Positions 53,935-63,582 of a DNA stretch of 64,000 nucleotides are shown piece by piece. The notes beneath the pieces were generated by a model. That model was not told where the DNA came from. It saw nothing but the letters and a program-made list of their open reading frames with translations, and ran no database searches. Source of the DNA: CAZJHX01 sp964545715 (GTDB lineage: Bacteria > Myxococcota_A > UBA9042 > GCA-2863065); contig CAZJHX010000001.1 in assembly GCA_964545715.1 (NCBI GenBank), forward strand, positions 156,420 to 220,419. The letters run 5' to 3'. Positions within the stretch are counted from its first letter, which is position 1. Every line of letters begins with the position of its first letter. A program made the translations under genes and the position numbers.

Positions 53935-55767
53935 ATGCGCATTCTGGGCCTGTCGGCGCTGTACCACGACAGCGCTGCGGCGCTTCTCGAGGACGGCCGC
54001 ATCGTCGCAGCGGCGCAGGAAGAGCGCTTCACACGCAAGAAGCACGACTCAGCCTTTCCTGAAAACGCCATCGCCTATTGTCTGCAAGAGGCCGGGGCGA
54101 AGCTGGCCGATGTCGATCACGTCGTCTTTTACGACAAGCCCTTCCTCAAGTTCGAGCGCCTGCTGGAGACCTACGTGGCGTTTGCGCCGCGCGGCTTTCA
54201 GTCGTTTCGCATGGCGCTGCCGCTGTGGCTGAAAGAGAAGCTGTTTCAGAAGACGCTGCTGTCCGATGCGCTCCGTGCCCTGGCGCCGGACGTCGACTGG
54301 GACGAGCGACTGCTCTTCTCTGAGCACCACCTCAGTCACGCCGCCAGCGCGTTTTACCCGTCGCCGTTCGAGAGCGCGGTCGTGTTGACTATGGACGGCG
54401 TCGGCGAGTGGGCTACGACGTCGGCGGCGCTGGGCGACGGTCGCAAGCTGGACATCATCAAGGAGATCCACTGGCCGCACAGCCTGGGGCTGCTGTACAG
54501 CGCGTTTACCTACTACACGGGCTTCAAGGTCAACAGCGGCGAGTACAAGGTCATGGGGCTGGCGCCGTATGGGGAGCCGCGGTTCAAGGACGTGATCTTG
54601 GACAAGATCGTGGACCTGAAAGAGGACGGCTCCTACTGGCTGGACCAGCGCTACTTCGACTACTGCACCGGGCTGCGGATGACCAATGGGCGGTTCGATG
54701 CCTTGTTTGGCCGGCCGCCGCGCACGCCGGACCAGCCGCTGGAGCAGTTTCATATGGACATCGCGGCCTCGGTGCAGGCCGTGATCGAGGAGGCGGTGAC
54801 GCGCATGGCCCGAGGGCTGGCGACCGCCACCGGGGCCAAGAACCTATGCCTGGCGGGGGGTGTGGCGCTGAACTGCGTGGCCAACGGCAAGGTCCTGCGC
54901 GACGGGGCGTTCGAGAACATCTGGATTCAGCCGGCTGCCGGGGACGCCGGGGGCGCGCTGGGTGCGGCGCTGTGTGCGCATCATACGTTGTTGGAGCAGG
55001 AGCGGGTCGTCGGGGCCGGCGACGCCATGCGCGGGGCTTATCTGGGCCCGGGCTTCGGACAGCAGGACATCGAGGCGCGGCTGACGGGCGCGGGCGCGGT
55101 GTTCGAGGTCTACGACGAGGAGACGGTCACCAAGAAGACGGCACAGGCGCTGGTGGACGGCAAGGCGGTCGGCTGGTTCCAGGGGCGCATGGAGTTCGGC
55201 CCACGAGCCCTCGGCGCGCGCTCGATCCTGGGGGACCCGCGGTCGCCGACCATGCAGAAGCTGCTGAACCTCAAAGTGAAGTATCGCGAGTCGTTTCGTC
55301 CGTTTGCTCCCTCGGTTCTGCGCGAGGATGTGGCCGACTGGTTTGAGCTGGACTGCGACAGCCCGTACATGCTGCTGGTGGCCGCGGTGCAGCCGGGCAG
55401 GCGCAAGCCGATGACGGCGGAGGAGGAGGCGCTGTTCGGCATCGAGAAGCTGAACGTGGCGCGGTCTGAGATCCCGGCCGTCACACACGTGGACTATTCG
55501 GCGCGCGTCCAAACCGTGCACGCCGAGACCAACCCGCGCTATCACGCCCTGATCAGCGCGTTCAAGGCGCAGACGGGCTGCCCGGTCGTGGTCAACACCA
55601 GCTTCAACGTGCGCGGCGAGCCGATCGTGTGCACGCCCGAGGACGCGTTCAGCTGCTTCATGGGCACTGAGATCGAGGTGTTGGTATGCGGTCGCTGCGT
55701 GCTCGTAAAGGACGCGCAGGACGCCGCGCTCGCCAAAAGCTACAAAGACGCCTTTGAGGCCGACTGA
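53935..55767 (+). CDS. NodU/CmcH-family carbamoyltransferase
   Basis: A 610-residue enzyme. The N-terminal Kae1-like domain has ALYHDSAAALLEDG, HHLSHAASAF, MDGVGEW and LAGGVALNCVANGK. The C-terminal YrdC-like part shows FGPRALGARSILGDPR, SFRPFAPSVL and NTSFNVRGEPIV. It transfers carbamoyl from carbamoyl phosphate through carbamoyl-AMP to a hydroxyl, here probably on the exopolysaccharide. ATG 53935 is preceded by AGG twelve bases away. It converges with the polymerase gene, overlapping by 28 bp. Confidence 0.88.
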   Translation: MRILGLSALYHDSAAALLEDGRIVAAAQEERFTRKKHDSAFPENAIAYCLQEAGAKLADVDHVVFYDKPFLKFERLLETYVAFAPRGFQSFRMALPLWLKEKLFQKTLLSDALRALAPDVDWDERLLFSEHHLSHAASAFYPSPFESAVVLTMDGVGEWATTSAALGDGRKLDIIKEIHWPHSLGLLYSAFTYYTGFKVNSGEYKVMGLAPYGEPRFKDVILDKIVDLKEDGSYWLDQRYFDYCTGLRMTNGRFDALFGRPPRTPDQPLEQFHMDIAASVQAVIEEAVTRMARGLATATGAKNLCLAGGVALNCVANGKVLRDGAFENIWIQPAAGDAGGALGAALCAHHTLLEQERVVGAGDAMRGAYLGPGFGQQDIEARLTGAGAVFEVYDEETVTKKTAQALVDGKAVGWFQGRMEFGPRALGARSILGDPRSPTMQKLLNLKVKYRESFRPFAPSVLREDVADWFELDCDSPYMLLVAAVQPGRRKPMTAEEEALFGIEKLNVARSEIPAVTHVDYSARVQTVHAETNPRYHALISAFKAQTGCPVVVNTSFNVRGEPIVCTPEDAFSCFMGTEIEVLVCGRCVLVKDAQDAALAKSYKDAFEAD

Positions 55768-57902
55768 TCCAGCATCTTCTGCGCTCGGTCGCGTAGCCGG
55801 TTGACGCCCTTCATCTGCTTGGCGCTGACTCGCGCTTTGCCCAGAATCTCCAGCGCCCGCTCCGGCTTGTTGTCCGCCAAAGCCTGCCCCGCCGCCTCCA
55901 GCTGCGAGTCCGGATCGCCCGCCTCCAGGTACATGTGCTGGGCTTCGTAGTGGCGCCCGCGGCGTGACAGGACGTCGCCCATGTAGCGGTAGCCGATCTT
56001 GTCGTCCAGCACGATCAGGCGTGTCGCGATGTCGTCCAGGTCGTCCCACCGGCGCTGTCCGTAGCGGATCTTGGCCGCCTCCCGTAGCAGCGTGGTGTCG
56101 TCGGCAAATCGCCGAATCAGCGGGCGCAGTATCGCCTCGGGGCGCTGTGGCAGAAACTGGAGCAGGTTAGCGGCCACGTCGCCGCGATCGGGTAGCGCGT
56201 CGACGATGTCTCGGCCGGTCTTGGCTCGCGCCCGAATGACGCGGAACACCTTCTTCTGCATGCGCGGAGTCCGGGAGTGCTCGAGCGCACGTCGCGCCAG
56301 CTGCAGCGCTGCGGTCGCGTCCTCGGTCAGCAGCGCCTTGGCCAGCGGGATGTGTGGCTCGGTCGGGTGCAGGAGGTCGGCGTGGTCGAGCAGCGCCATG
56401 CTCTTTTCCCGCGCGCCGGCCTGCAGCCACGTGTAGGGATCTGCCGGGAACGTGTGCAGCAGCTCCGGCGCCTTCGCCTCGATCAAGGCGTCGCGTCGCG
56501 GTCCCGGCTCAGCTACCGTAGTCAGGCCGATCGTGGTCGAGACCACGATGCCGATCACGGCGAGCCCGACGACGGGCTTCCATGGCAGCTTGAGCTCTCT
56601 GGCGTCGTGCCGCAGCGCGCCGGCCATGATCGCCGCGGCCATGGCGACGCCCAGGATGTCGAGGCTGAAGTCGAACAGGTTGTGGGCGGCGACGGCGGCC
56701 AGACCGATCGCCAGACCGCGCAGGAGCGGGTCCCCCAGCGCCCGGAACAGTGAGCGTCCCAGCAGGATCACCCCGCCCAGCAGCAGCAGACCACCGGCCA
56801 GCACGCCGAAATCGGCTATGAGCTGCAGCGGCGTGTTGTGAATGTGGGTGACCGTGTACCGCATGCGGTCGCCGGCGACCTGCGTATACGCCACGCCAAA
56901 GGCCCCACGTCCTACTCCGACGGCCGGCCAGGCTTTGATCACGTCCATGCCCACCCCGTGAGTGGTGGCCTGGCCGGAGTCGGCGTAATCGAGGTCGGTG
57001 ATCGATCGGACTTCGGCGCCCAGCGGCGTGTACAGGACCACCAGGCCGGCGGCGACGACAATGGCCATGATGGCGGCGCGCGCGGGGCGAATCCGGCGCC
57101 CTGCGATGACCATCAGCACGGCGAGCGCGGCGATGATCGTGCCGGCGCGCGAGCCCGTCAGGACCACGCCGACGCCAAGCGCCAGGAAGACCGCGACCCA
57201 GCCCACCCGCTGCTGCTGACTGAGATCGTCCGCCATGGTGAACCCGAGCGCGGTCGCCATGGACAGGGTCAGAAACGCGGCGAGGTGGTTGGGGTTGATG
57301 AAGCTGGACTGGTAGGACGCGCCGGTCACGCTCGTGAGCGCGCCCGCGGTGGGCTCATAGGAGCCGTAGATCGCCTCCAGCCCGAGGACGGCGTGGACCA
57401 GGCCCACAGCCATGACCGCGAGTCCGATCAGCGGCACGGCCTGCACCACCAGCCGGCGTCGCTTGGTGATGTGCGACAGCTTGCGTGCGGTGATGTACGT
57501 GGCGAAGACGGCGATGGCCCAGGCCAGCATCAGCCGGGTCGCCTGCGGATCCAGGGACAAGGCGATCGTGCCCGGCGTGGCCGAGCCGGTGGCCGCCGCG
57601 GCTGAGGCATGTGTGGCGGCGGTCCGCGGGGACAGGAGCTCGACCAGCCCAAACGGCAGCGGCACAAGCTGCAGCGCTGTCAGCACCAGCAACAGGAGCA
57701 GGACCGCGCCGAAGCCGTCGAGCGCAAGGCCCGTAGACCTCCAACCTGCGATGACCAGCGCTATGCACGCGATGACGGCGGTGATCGAGACCACCTCCAG
57801 GTGCACACCGCCAAACGCCAGCGCTGCAAAGGCGCAGGCCAGTCCAACGACGATCCGGGCGACGAAAGACGCGTTGAGCTGTAAGCGACGACGGCGCGGC
57901 AA
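55740..57902 (-). CDS. Wzy/O-antigen-ligase family protein with TPR-like C-terminus
   Basis: A 720-residue protein. About 10-12 membrane helices include SSFINPNHLAAFLTL and the large periplasmic loop HIHNTPLQLIADFG, typical of Wzy_C/O-antigen ligases; conserved Arg residues (GSRAG) are present. The last ~260 residues are helical repeats like TPRs, a combination common in exopolysaccharide polymerases. It polymerises or ligates lipid-linked repeat units. The start is TTG 57902, just after the upstream TGA (TGAT-TTG). Confidence 0.82.
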   Translation of the reverse strand: MPRRRRLQLNASFVARIVVGLACAFAALAFGGVHLEVVSITAVIACIALVIAGWRSTGLALDGFGAVLLLLLVLTALQLVPLPFGLVELLSPRTAATHASAAAATGSATPGTIALSLDPQATRLMLAWAIAVFATYITARKLSHITKRRRLVVQAVPLIGLAVMAVGLVHAVLGLEAIYGSYEPTAGALTSVTGASYQSSFINPNHLAAFLTLSMATALGFTMADDLSQQQRVGWVAVFLALGVGVVLTGSRAGTIIAALAVLMVIAGRRIRPARAAIMAIVVAAGLVVLYTPLGAEVRSITDLDYADSGQATTHGVGMDVIKAWPAVGVGRGAFGVAYTQVAGDRMRYTVTHIHNTPLQLIADFGVLAGGLLLLGGVILLGRSLFRALGDPLLRGLAIGLAAVAAHNLFDFSLDILGVAMAAAIMAGALRHDARELKLPWKPVVGLAVIGIVVSTTIGLTTVAEPGPRRDALIEAKAPELLHTFPADPYTWLQAGAREKSMALLDHADLLHPTEPHIPLAKALLTEDATAALQLARRALEHSRTPRMQKKVFRVIRARAKTGRDIVDALPDRGDVAANLLQFLPQRPEAILRPLIRRFADDTTLLREAAKIRYGQRRWDDLDDIATRLIVLDDKIGYRYMGDVLSRRGRHYEAQHMYLEAGDPDSQLEAAGQALADNKPERALEILGKARVSAKQMKGVNRLRDRAQKMLDQSASKASL

Positions 57903-57903
57903 A

Positions 57904-59712
57904 TCAGGCCCCCTGCCGCGGCCGCGGTGCAGGGCCGTCCGAGCCCATGAACTCGGGCATGGTGATGTTCTCGTCCTGGTCGATGTCTTCGCGCTTCAGC
58001 ACTTTGGCCGCGGTCATCGCCAGGATGCGCAGGTCCAGCATCAGGGAGCGGTTGTCCACGTACCAGACGTCCAGCGCGAACTTCTCATCCCAGGAGATGC
58101 GGTTGCGTCCGTTGACCTGCGCCCAGCCCGTGATGCCGGGCACGGCCTCCAGGCGGCGCTTCTGTTCGGGGCTGTAGCGCGCCAGGTACTTCCACAGCAA
58201 CGGTCGCGGGCCGACCAGCGTCATGTCGCCGGCGAGCACGTTGAGCAGGGTCGGCAGCTCGTCCAGGCTCGTGCTGCGCATGAATTGGCCCAGTCGCGTG
58301 GTGCGTGCGTTGTCGTGCTCGGGTCCGGTCTCGTGCGGCTTGGGGTCGCGCATGGTGCGAAACTTCACCAACTCGAACGGCGCGCCGTCCTTGCCGGGCC
58401 GCTTCTGGCGGAACAGCGCGGGGCTGCCCATCGTCGCGCGAATCATGACGGTGAGGGCCGCCAATACGGGGGCGGTCGCGACCAGCCCGGCGGCGCTGAC
58501 GGCGATATCCAGGGCGCGCTTGATCGCGTCTGCCTCGTGCGTCGACTCGTTGCGTGCTTGCTCCAACAGCTGCTCCCAGTGGGTCGCCAGTCGCGCCAGA
58601 TCGTAGCGGTCGCGGATGGCGTTCTTGGCGTTGCAGGCCTGTCGGGCGAGCTCGACCGGATCGCCGGCCAGGCGTCGCAGGGCCGCTACCAGGCCGTCGA
58701 CGTCTCCGGGCGTGACGACCTCGCCGCAGTCATGCCGGGTGACCACGTCGGACAGGTCGGACGGGGTCGGCGCGACGGCCAGAATCGCGTTGGATGACGC
58801 CATGGCGCTCAGGGTCTTGCTGGGCAGGGACGTGGCGCCGGCCTCGTCGCGCAGCGTGACGAGCGAGACGTCCGACCGCGCCAGCAGGCGCGCCCACGCG
58901 CGATCCGCCAGGGGTGGTTCGAAGCGGACCCGATCGGCCGGCAGCTCACGCCATGCGGTCTTGAGCGCCTCGATGCCGGGGCCGGAGCCGGCGATGAGGA
59001 TGCCGATGTCCTCGCAGCGCTCCCCGCCGGCCAGTCGGGGTACGGCGGCCTTGAGCGTGTCGATATCGTGCACGTGCCCCATGTTGCCGACATAGCTGAA
59101 GACGACGCGCGAGTCGCACCAGCGCTCGAGGTCGCTCTCGGCCGGGCTCTCCCGCCGGCCGTCCGCGCTCAGCTCGGAGGTCACGGCGCCGGTCTCGATG
59201 ACGGCATATCGTCGAGGCTCGCCGTACCGAGCCCGCGCGTGGGCGGCCATGCGCGGGCCAATGAACACGACGGCATCGGCGCGGCGGAACCAGTACCTGT
59301 TGGCGGCCGCGGCGAGTGCACCCAGGGGCCCGGTGGTCCCGCCGCCACGCGCCGCTTCGAGCGCGTCGGGGTACAGGTCGTAGACCAGCGGCACGACCGG
59401 ACGGCCGTGCAGCAACCGGGTCGCGACAAGCGCAAACGGCAGAAAGAACGGGTTTGTCGTCGGCACCAGCACGGTCGGCTCGCGATCCAGCGCGGCGCCG
59501 ATCGTCTGCAATGGGTAGGTGCCGAAGGCGCGCAGTCTTGCCTTGAGACGCCCCGCGGGACCGGCGCTCATCAGCGCGCGCCACTGCTCGATGGTAAACG
59601 CGGAGAACACGGTGGCGTCGACGCCGCGGTCGCGCAGCGCGGAGGCCAGTCGCTCCATCGGCCCGCCGCCGACGACCGACGAGATGACCGCTTTGAGGGG
59701 GCTGCGGCTCAT
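57904..59712 (-). CDS. Fusion of GT4-type glycosyltransferase and priming phosphoglycosyl transferase (WbaP/EpsL type)
   Basis: A 602-residue protein. Residues ~1-385 are a GT-B glycosyltransferase (VVGGGPMERLAS, FSYVGNMGHVHD, SLVTLRDEAGATSLPSKTLSAMAS). From ~392 comes a monotopic bacterial sugar transferase: ALFRQKRPGKDG, KFRTM, STSLDELPTLLNVLAGDM, LVGPRPLL and GITGWAQVNGRN. The second part would load the first sugar-phosphate onto undecaprenyl phosphate, and the fused part would add the next sugar. ATG 59712 overlaps the deacetylase stop (ATGA). Confidence 0.87.
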   Translation of the reverse strand: MSRSPLKAVISSVVGGGPMERLASALRDRGVDATVFSAFTIEQWRALMSAGPAGRLKARLRAFGTYPLQTIGAALDREPTVLVPTTNPFFLPFALVATRLLHGRPVVPLVYDLYPDALEAARGGGTTGPLGALAAAANRYWFRRADAVVFIGPRMAAHARARYGEPRRYAVIETGAVTSELSADGRRESPAESDLERWCDSRVVFSYVGNMGHVHDIDTLKAAVPRLAGGERCEDIGILIAGSGPGIEALKTAWRELPADRVRFEPPLADRAWARLLARSDVSLVTLRDEAGATSLPSKTLSAMASSNAILAVAPTPSDLSDVVTRHDCGEVVTPGDVDGLVAALRRLAGDPVELARQACNAKNAIRDRYDLARLATHWEQLLEQARNESTHEADAIKRALDIAVSAAGLVATAPVLAALTVMIRATMGSPALFRQKRPGKDGAPFELVKFRTMRDPKPHETGPEHDNARTTRLGQFMRSTSLDELPTLLNVLAGDMTLVGPRPLLWKYLARYSPEQKRRLEAVPGITGWAQVNGRNRISWDEKFALDVWYVDNRSLMLDLRILAMTAAKVLKREDIDQDENITMPEFMGSDGPAPRPRQGA

Positions 59713-60569
59713 TGCACGGTCTCCGCGAGCGCCGCGGCAGTCATCCACTGGTAGCGGGGCAGGGCAGCGTTGAGCTTGGCCAGGACGCTGCTGCGCCGGG
59801 TGGACTGGGCGAGCCGGAAGCTGCCGGCGATCAGTCGCTGCCGCCAGGTCAGGCCGTGGCCGACGGGGCCCGGGTCGCGGTCGTCGAACTCGTACGGATG
59901 CAGGTACACGATGGCGCTCTCGCCGCGGCTGGTCAGCCCGTCCAGCGCCTGCAGGACGGTACGGTCGGGGAGCGCGCGCCAATACCCGCCGCCTGCCACC
60001 GGCATGTTGAGTACGCCCAGGTCCAGCGTGGCCGGGGGCAGCTCGACCAGGCGACCGTCCGCGACCCGCCGCGGTAAGCGCGGCCAGCTGGGGATGCCGT
60101 AGCGCCGGTTGTGCACCGGAAAGATCGATGAGTCGTAGCCGAAGCCCTGCTCGGCCAGGACGTCCAGCGCCCACAAGCTGCGGTCGGTGATCGAGAACTC
60201 AGGCGCACGGAAGCCGCGCGGGCGGCGACCAGTGATGTCGGTCAACAACGACGCGGCTCTGGCCAGGTCCGCCGCAAACGCGGCTCGATCCGTGCTGTAC
60301 ACGCGCAGGTGATTGTAGCCGTGGCAGGCGACCTCGTGGCCCTCCGCCGCGATGCGCTGGACCAGGTGAGGCCAGCGCTCTGCGGTGATGCCCAGCGTAA
60401 AGAAGGTCGCGTGCACGCCATGGCGCGCCAGCAGGTCCAGAATGCGATCGGTCTGTCGGGTCAGGGCATCGCCGCCGGCCGTGGCGACCTGCCCGGTGGC
60501 CTTCAGCAGCGCGATTTGAGGCCAAGCCTCAAAGTCGATCGTCAAGGTGTGCGCCACGGCGATTCTCAT
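59709..60569 (-). CDS. Polysaccharide deacetylase, exopolysaccharide-cluster type
   Basis: A 286-residue NodB-fold protein: LTIDFEAW carries the metal Asp, ATFFTLGI, HGYNHLRV carries the metal His residues, and FRAPEFSI and YLHPYEFD are typical of deacetylases in EPS/exosortase loci. No signal peptide, so it probably acts in the cytosol on lipid-linked or precursor glycan. AAAGGTG stands before ATG 60569. First gene of a leftward three-gene operon with the transferase fusion and the polymerase. Confidence 0.84.
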   Translation of the reverse strand: MRIAVAHTLTIDFEAWPQIALLKATGQVATAGGDALTRQTDRILDLLARHGVHATFFTLGITAERWPHLVQRIAAEGHEVACHGYNHLRVYSTDRAAFAADLARAASLLTDITGRRPRGFRAPEFSITDRSLWALDVLAEQGFGYDSSIFPVHNRRYGIPSWPRLPRRVADGRLVELPPATLDLGVLNMPVAGGGYWRALPDRTVLQALDGLTSRGESAIVYLHPYEFDDRDPGPVGHGLTWRQRLIAGSFRLAQSTRRSSVLAKLNAALPRYQWMTAAALAETVQ

Positions 60570-60609
60570 AACACCTTTGAGTTGCGTTGTGGAGCAAGAG
60601 CGATCAACG

Positions 60610-63501
60610 ATGCTTGCGGCAATGTCAGCTGTTCTCGGCCGTTATCGTTTGGTGGGGCTGCTCGGTCAGGGTGGGATGGGTCAGGTGCACCTGGGCTTTG
60701 ATCCGGTCCTGGAGCGCTACGTCGCCATCAAACAGATCACACAAAACGTGCTCCAGCACCCGGAGAACGCGACGCTGCTGGCCTATTTTCAGCGAGAGGC
60801 CAAGGTCGTGGCCTCGCTGCAGCATCCTAATATCATTCAGATTTATGAGTACGGCACGCCGCCCGGTGAGTCGGCATACATCGTCACTGAGTTTGTCGAC
60901 GGCGTCACCTTTGAGGAGCTGGCCGACGACCTGGGCCGGCTGCCGATCACGGCGGCGCTGGGGATGCTGCACGCCGTGGCTGAGGCGCTGGAGTTTGCGC
61001 ATGAGCGCGGGATCATCCATCGCGACCTGAAGCCGGGCAATGTGATGCTCTCGCGCCACGGCCGAGTGTTCTTGATGGACTTCGGGCTGGCCAAGCCGCT
61101 CGGCGGCAGCGGACTGAAGTCGATGATTATCGGCTCGCCGGCGTTCATGGCGCCCGAGCAGGTGGAGGGCGTCGGCACAGACGTGCGTACGGACGTCTTC
61201 TCCTTTGGTTTGCTGGCCTACGCGATGGCCAGCGGCCGTTTGTTCTTCTCGGCGACGGCGCCCAAGGCGTTTGCGGAGATCTTGAACGACGAGTATCCGA
61301 CCGCACAGACGCTGGAGGCGATCGCCGATCCGGCTCTGCGCGGCATCGTTGAGGCATGCGTACAGCGGGCGCCGGAGGAGCGCTTCGAGTCGATGGCGCC
61401 CGTGCTTGCGGCCATCGAGACCGCGCTGGGAGAGCACGGTGTGCTGTCGGCCAGTCGCGAGACCAAGAAGTGGGCGGAGCGCTGGGCCGATCTGATGCCG
61501 CAGCAGTTCACGATGGGCCCGATCGCCGAGGCGCCCAACGATACGACGCCTGCGGCCGCGCGTGTTTTCAACCAGACGCTGCCGTCCGCGCGGGTTCGGC
61601 TGCCGCCCAATCGCGCGGTGCCGTCCATCTCGTTTGGGTCAGACATGTCGGTCTCGGACGGGCTGGCGGACCTGTCCCGCATCGACGCGACGCCGACGCG
61701 GCTGGAGGCGTTGGAGGCGCCTGAGCCTCCGGTCGACCCATCGAAGCTGATCAGCGCGCTGGACGTGACGCTGCCGGCGGGGCCGATGGACTTTGCCGAC
61801 GACGAGCCGACGATCGCCGATATTGTGCAGCCGCCCGCGCCCGAGAGCGCCCCCGCGCAGCCGGAAGTTGCCCCCGCCGAGCCGAAAGCGGAGCCGCTTC
61901 CTGAGGTGATTCCAGTCGCTCGGATGGCGCCGCCGGACCCGTCGCCGGAGTTGATGCGCCTGCGTGCGATCGTGGACGGGACCCCCGACCCCAACGGGGC
62001 GCGTCGCCTGCTGGCGCTGGTCGCGTCGTGGGGCGGCCAGATGACGTTTACCGAGGTGCGCGACCTGATGGGGGAGGCGGCGCCTTCGGCTACCATGCAG
62101 GAGATCAGCAGCGCGATGGCGGAGCTGGCGCGCGAAGGGGCGCTGGAGCAGCGCGGCGACGACGCGATCGGGCTGAGTGGACCGGCGACGCCGGGCGTGG
62201 TCGATGAGCTGCTGGGAGCGGAGCCGGTCGCGACGGACGTGCGGCGCACGGCGGTGGCGCGACAGCTGAACCAGGCGCAAGAGGCGCACGACGCGTTTGA
62301 CCCGCATCGCGCGATAGAGCTGCTGGACCGGGCTCTGGCGCTGGTGCGCGCGGACGACGGACTGCCGCCCCAGATGGCGGCGCATGTGGTGCTGGGCCGC
62401 GCGGATTTGGCGGCTGAGCAGCACGACACGGCCTTTGCGCGGGCGCTATACGAGGAGGCGCTGGCCCGCGTCGCCGAGGACTCCGAGATCGCGATGCAGG
62501 CGCGGTTTGGTCTGGGCTGGACCTTCTTTCTGCAGGATCGGCTGGACCGCGCGAACCGGTGGATCTCGGCAGGTTTGGACGCGGCTCGGGACTCGGCGGC
62601 CAGCGGCGTGAAGACGGGCGTGTGGACGGCTCGCTGGCAGCGGCTGCGCGGGCTCGTTCGGCTGCGACACGGAGAGCTGCGCTCGGCCCACGTGGACCTG
62701 GGGCGCGCGCTGTCCAACCCGGAGCTGAAGGAGCGGCCGCGAGATCGGGCGCTGATCCAGCTGGCGCTGGCGGAGGTGCTCAAGTGGATGGGGCGGACGG
62801 CAGAGGCGCGCAACACGCTTAGCTCGGCGCTGGCGGTGTTCGAGGACGAGGGTGACATCGGCTCGACCGTGCGAGCGCAGGCGCTGATGGGCTGGATCGA
62901 GCTGGGCGCCGGGCGCCTGGAGGAGGCCCAGGATCTGCTTGAGCAGGCGCGCGGCAGCGCGAAGCCGGCAGGCGCGCGGGCGGTGTTGGCGCAGGTCCGC
63001 GTGTGGCTCGGAGAGGTCAACCGGCTGCGTGGCGACCTGGACGAGGCCGAGCGTTCGATTCGCCGTGGGCTGATGGAGTTTGAGGCGCTGCGGGAGTCGC
63101 ATGAGGTGGCTCTGGCGCGGGCGGCGCTGGCGACGGTGCTGTGCGATGCCGGCAGCGTCGACGAGGCGGAGCGGCTGTGGGAGGAGGCGGATCGGGCGCT
63201 GGAGAACGATCCGCTGGACCGAATGACCACGCTTTTGCTGCGCGCGCGGCTGTCGTTTCGCGTGGGGGATTATGCCGGCGCGGCCGGTGTGGTCTCCACG
63301 GCGATCGAGAACGCGGACGGACACGGCGTGCCGGCGCCGTTTGCACAGCTGGTTCGCGCGGCTATCAGTACGGTCGCCGGTGATGGGGCCAGCGCTGCCC
63401 TGGCCCGGCAGACCGCTGAAGAGCAATACGCAAAGCAGCTGGCCGCGGCGCGGATGGCGCTGGACGAGCGCGACCTGTCGCGGTGGACGCAGACCTCCTA
63501 A
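60610..63501 (+). CDS. Ser/Thr protein kinase with TPR domain
   Basis: A 963-residue cytosolic kinase. Kinase domain ~10-275: GQGGMGQVHLG, AIKQI, HRDLKPGN and DFGLAKPLGG, so it is complete. A Pro/Ala-rich linker spans ~290-450, a small winged-helix-like part lies at ~480-530, then TPR repeats run from ~550 to the end. No membrane helix. Start ATG 60610 is the best of several (60625 also possible). It is divergent from the deacetylase with a 40-bp gap, so it could respond to or regulate glycan synthesis. Confidence 0.86.
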   Translation: MLAAMSAVLGRYRLVGLLGQGGMGQVHLGFDPVLERYVAIKQITQNVLQHPENATLLAYFQREAKVVASLQHPNIIQIYEYGTPPGESAYIVTEFVDGVTFEELADDLGRLPITAALGMLHAVAEALEFAHERGIIHRDLKPGNVMLSRHGRVFLMDFGLAKPLGGSGLKSMIIGSPAFMAPEQVEGVGTDVRTDVFSFGLLAYAMASGRLFFSATAPKAFAEILNDEYPTAQTLEAIADPALRGIVEACVQRAPEERFESMAPVLAAIETALGEHGVLSASRETKKWAERWADLMPQQFTMGPIAEAPNDTTPAAARVFNQTLPSARVRLPPNRAVPSISFGSDMSVSDGLADLSRIDATPTRLEALEAPEPPVDPSKLISALDVTLPAGPMDFADDEPTIADIVQPPAPESAPAQPEVAPAEPKAEPLPEVIPVARMAPPDPSPELMRLRAIVDGTPDPNGARRLLALVASWGGQMTFTEVRDLMGEAAPSATMQEISSAMAELAREGALEQRGDDAIGLSGPATPGVVDELLGAEPVATDVRRTAVARQLNQAQEAHDAFDPHRAIELLDRALALVRADDGLPPQMAAHVVLGRADLAAEQHDTAFARALYEEALARVAEDSEIAMQARFGLGWTFFLQDRLDRANRWISAGLDAARDSAASGVKTGVWTARWQRLRGLVRLRHGELRSAHVDLGRALSNPELKERPRDRALIQLALAEVLKWMGRTAEARNTLSSALAVFEDEGDIGSTVRAQALMGWIELGAGRLEEAQDLLEQARGSAKPAGARAVLAQVRVWLGEVNRLRGDLDEAERSIRRGLMEFEALRESHEVALARAALATVLCDAGSVDEAERLWEEADRALENDPLDRMTTLLLRARLSFRVGDYAGAAGVVSTAIENADGHGVPAPFAQLVRAAISTVAGDGASAALARQTAEEQYAKQLAAARMALDERDLSRWTQTS

Positions 63502-63531
63502 GAACGCGCTTTATCTAGGCCGCTCCATACG

Positions 63532-63537
63532 TATAAT
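63532..63537 (+). promoter_or_regulatory. Consensus -10 hexamer TATAAT upstream of the repeat lipoprotein
   Basis: TATAAT lies 46 bp before ATG 63583. A TTTATC-like hexamer about 16-17 bases upstream is a weak -35. The position suggests the lipoprotein has its own sigma-70 promoter. Confidence 0.5.
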
Positions 63538-63582
63538 GCGCGGACCGATTTCCGGGCGACTCAGTCAGAACGAGGGCATTGG

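Noticed and set aside
61218..63230. 670-residue Ser-rich minus-strand frame
   Set aside because: Antisense of the TPR kinase; composition follows from the complementary codons.
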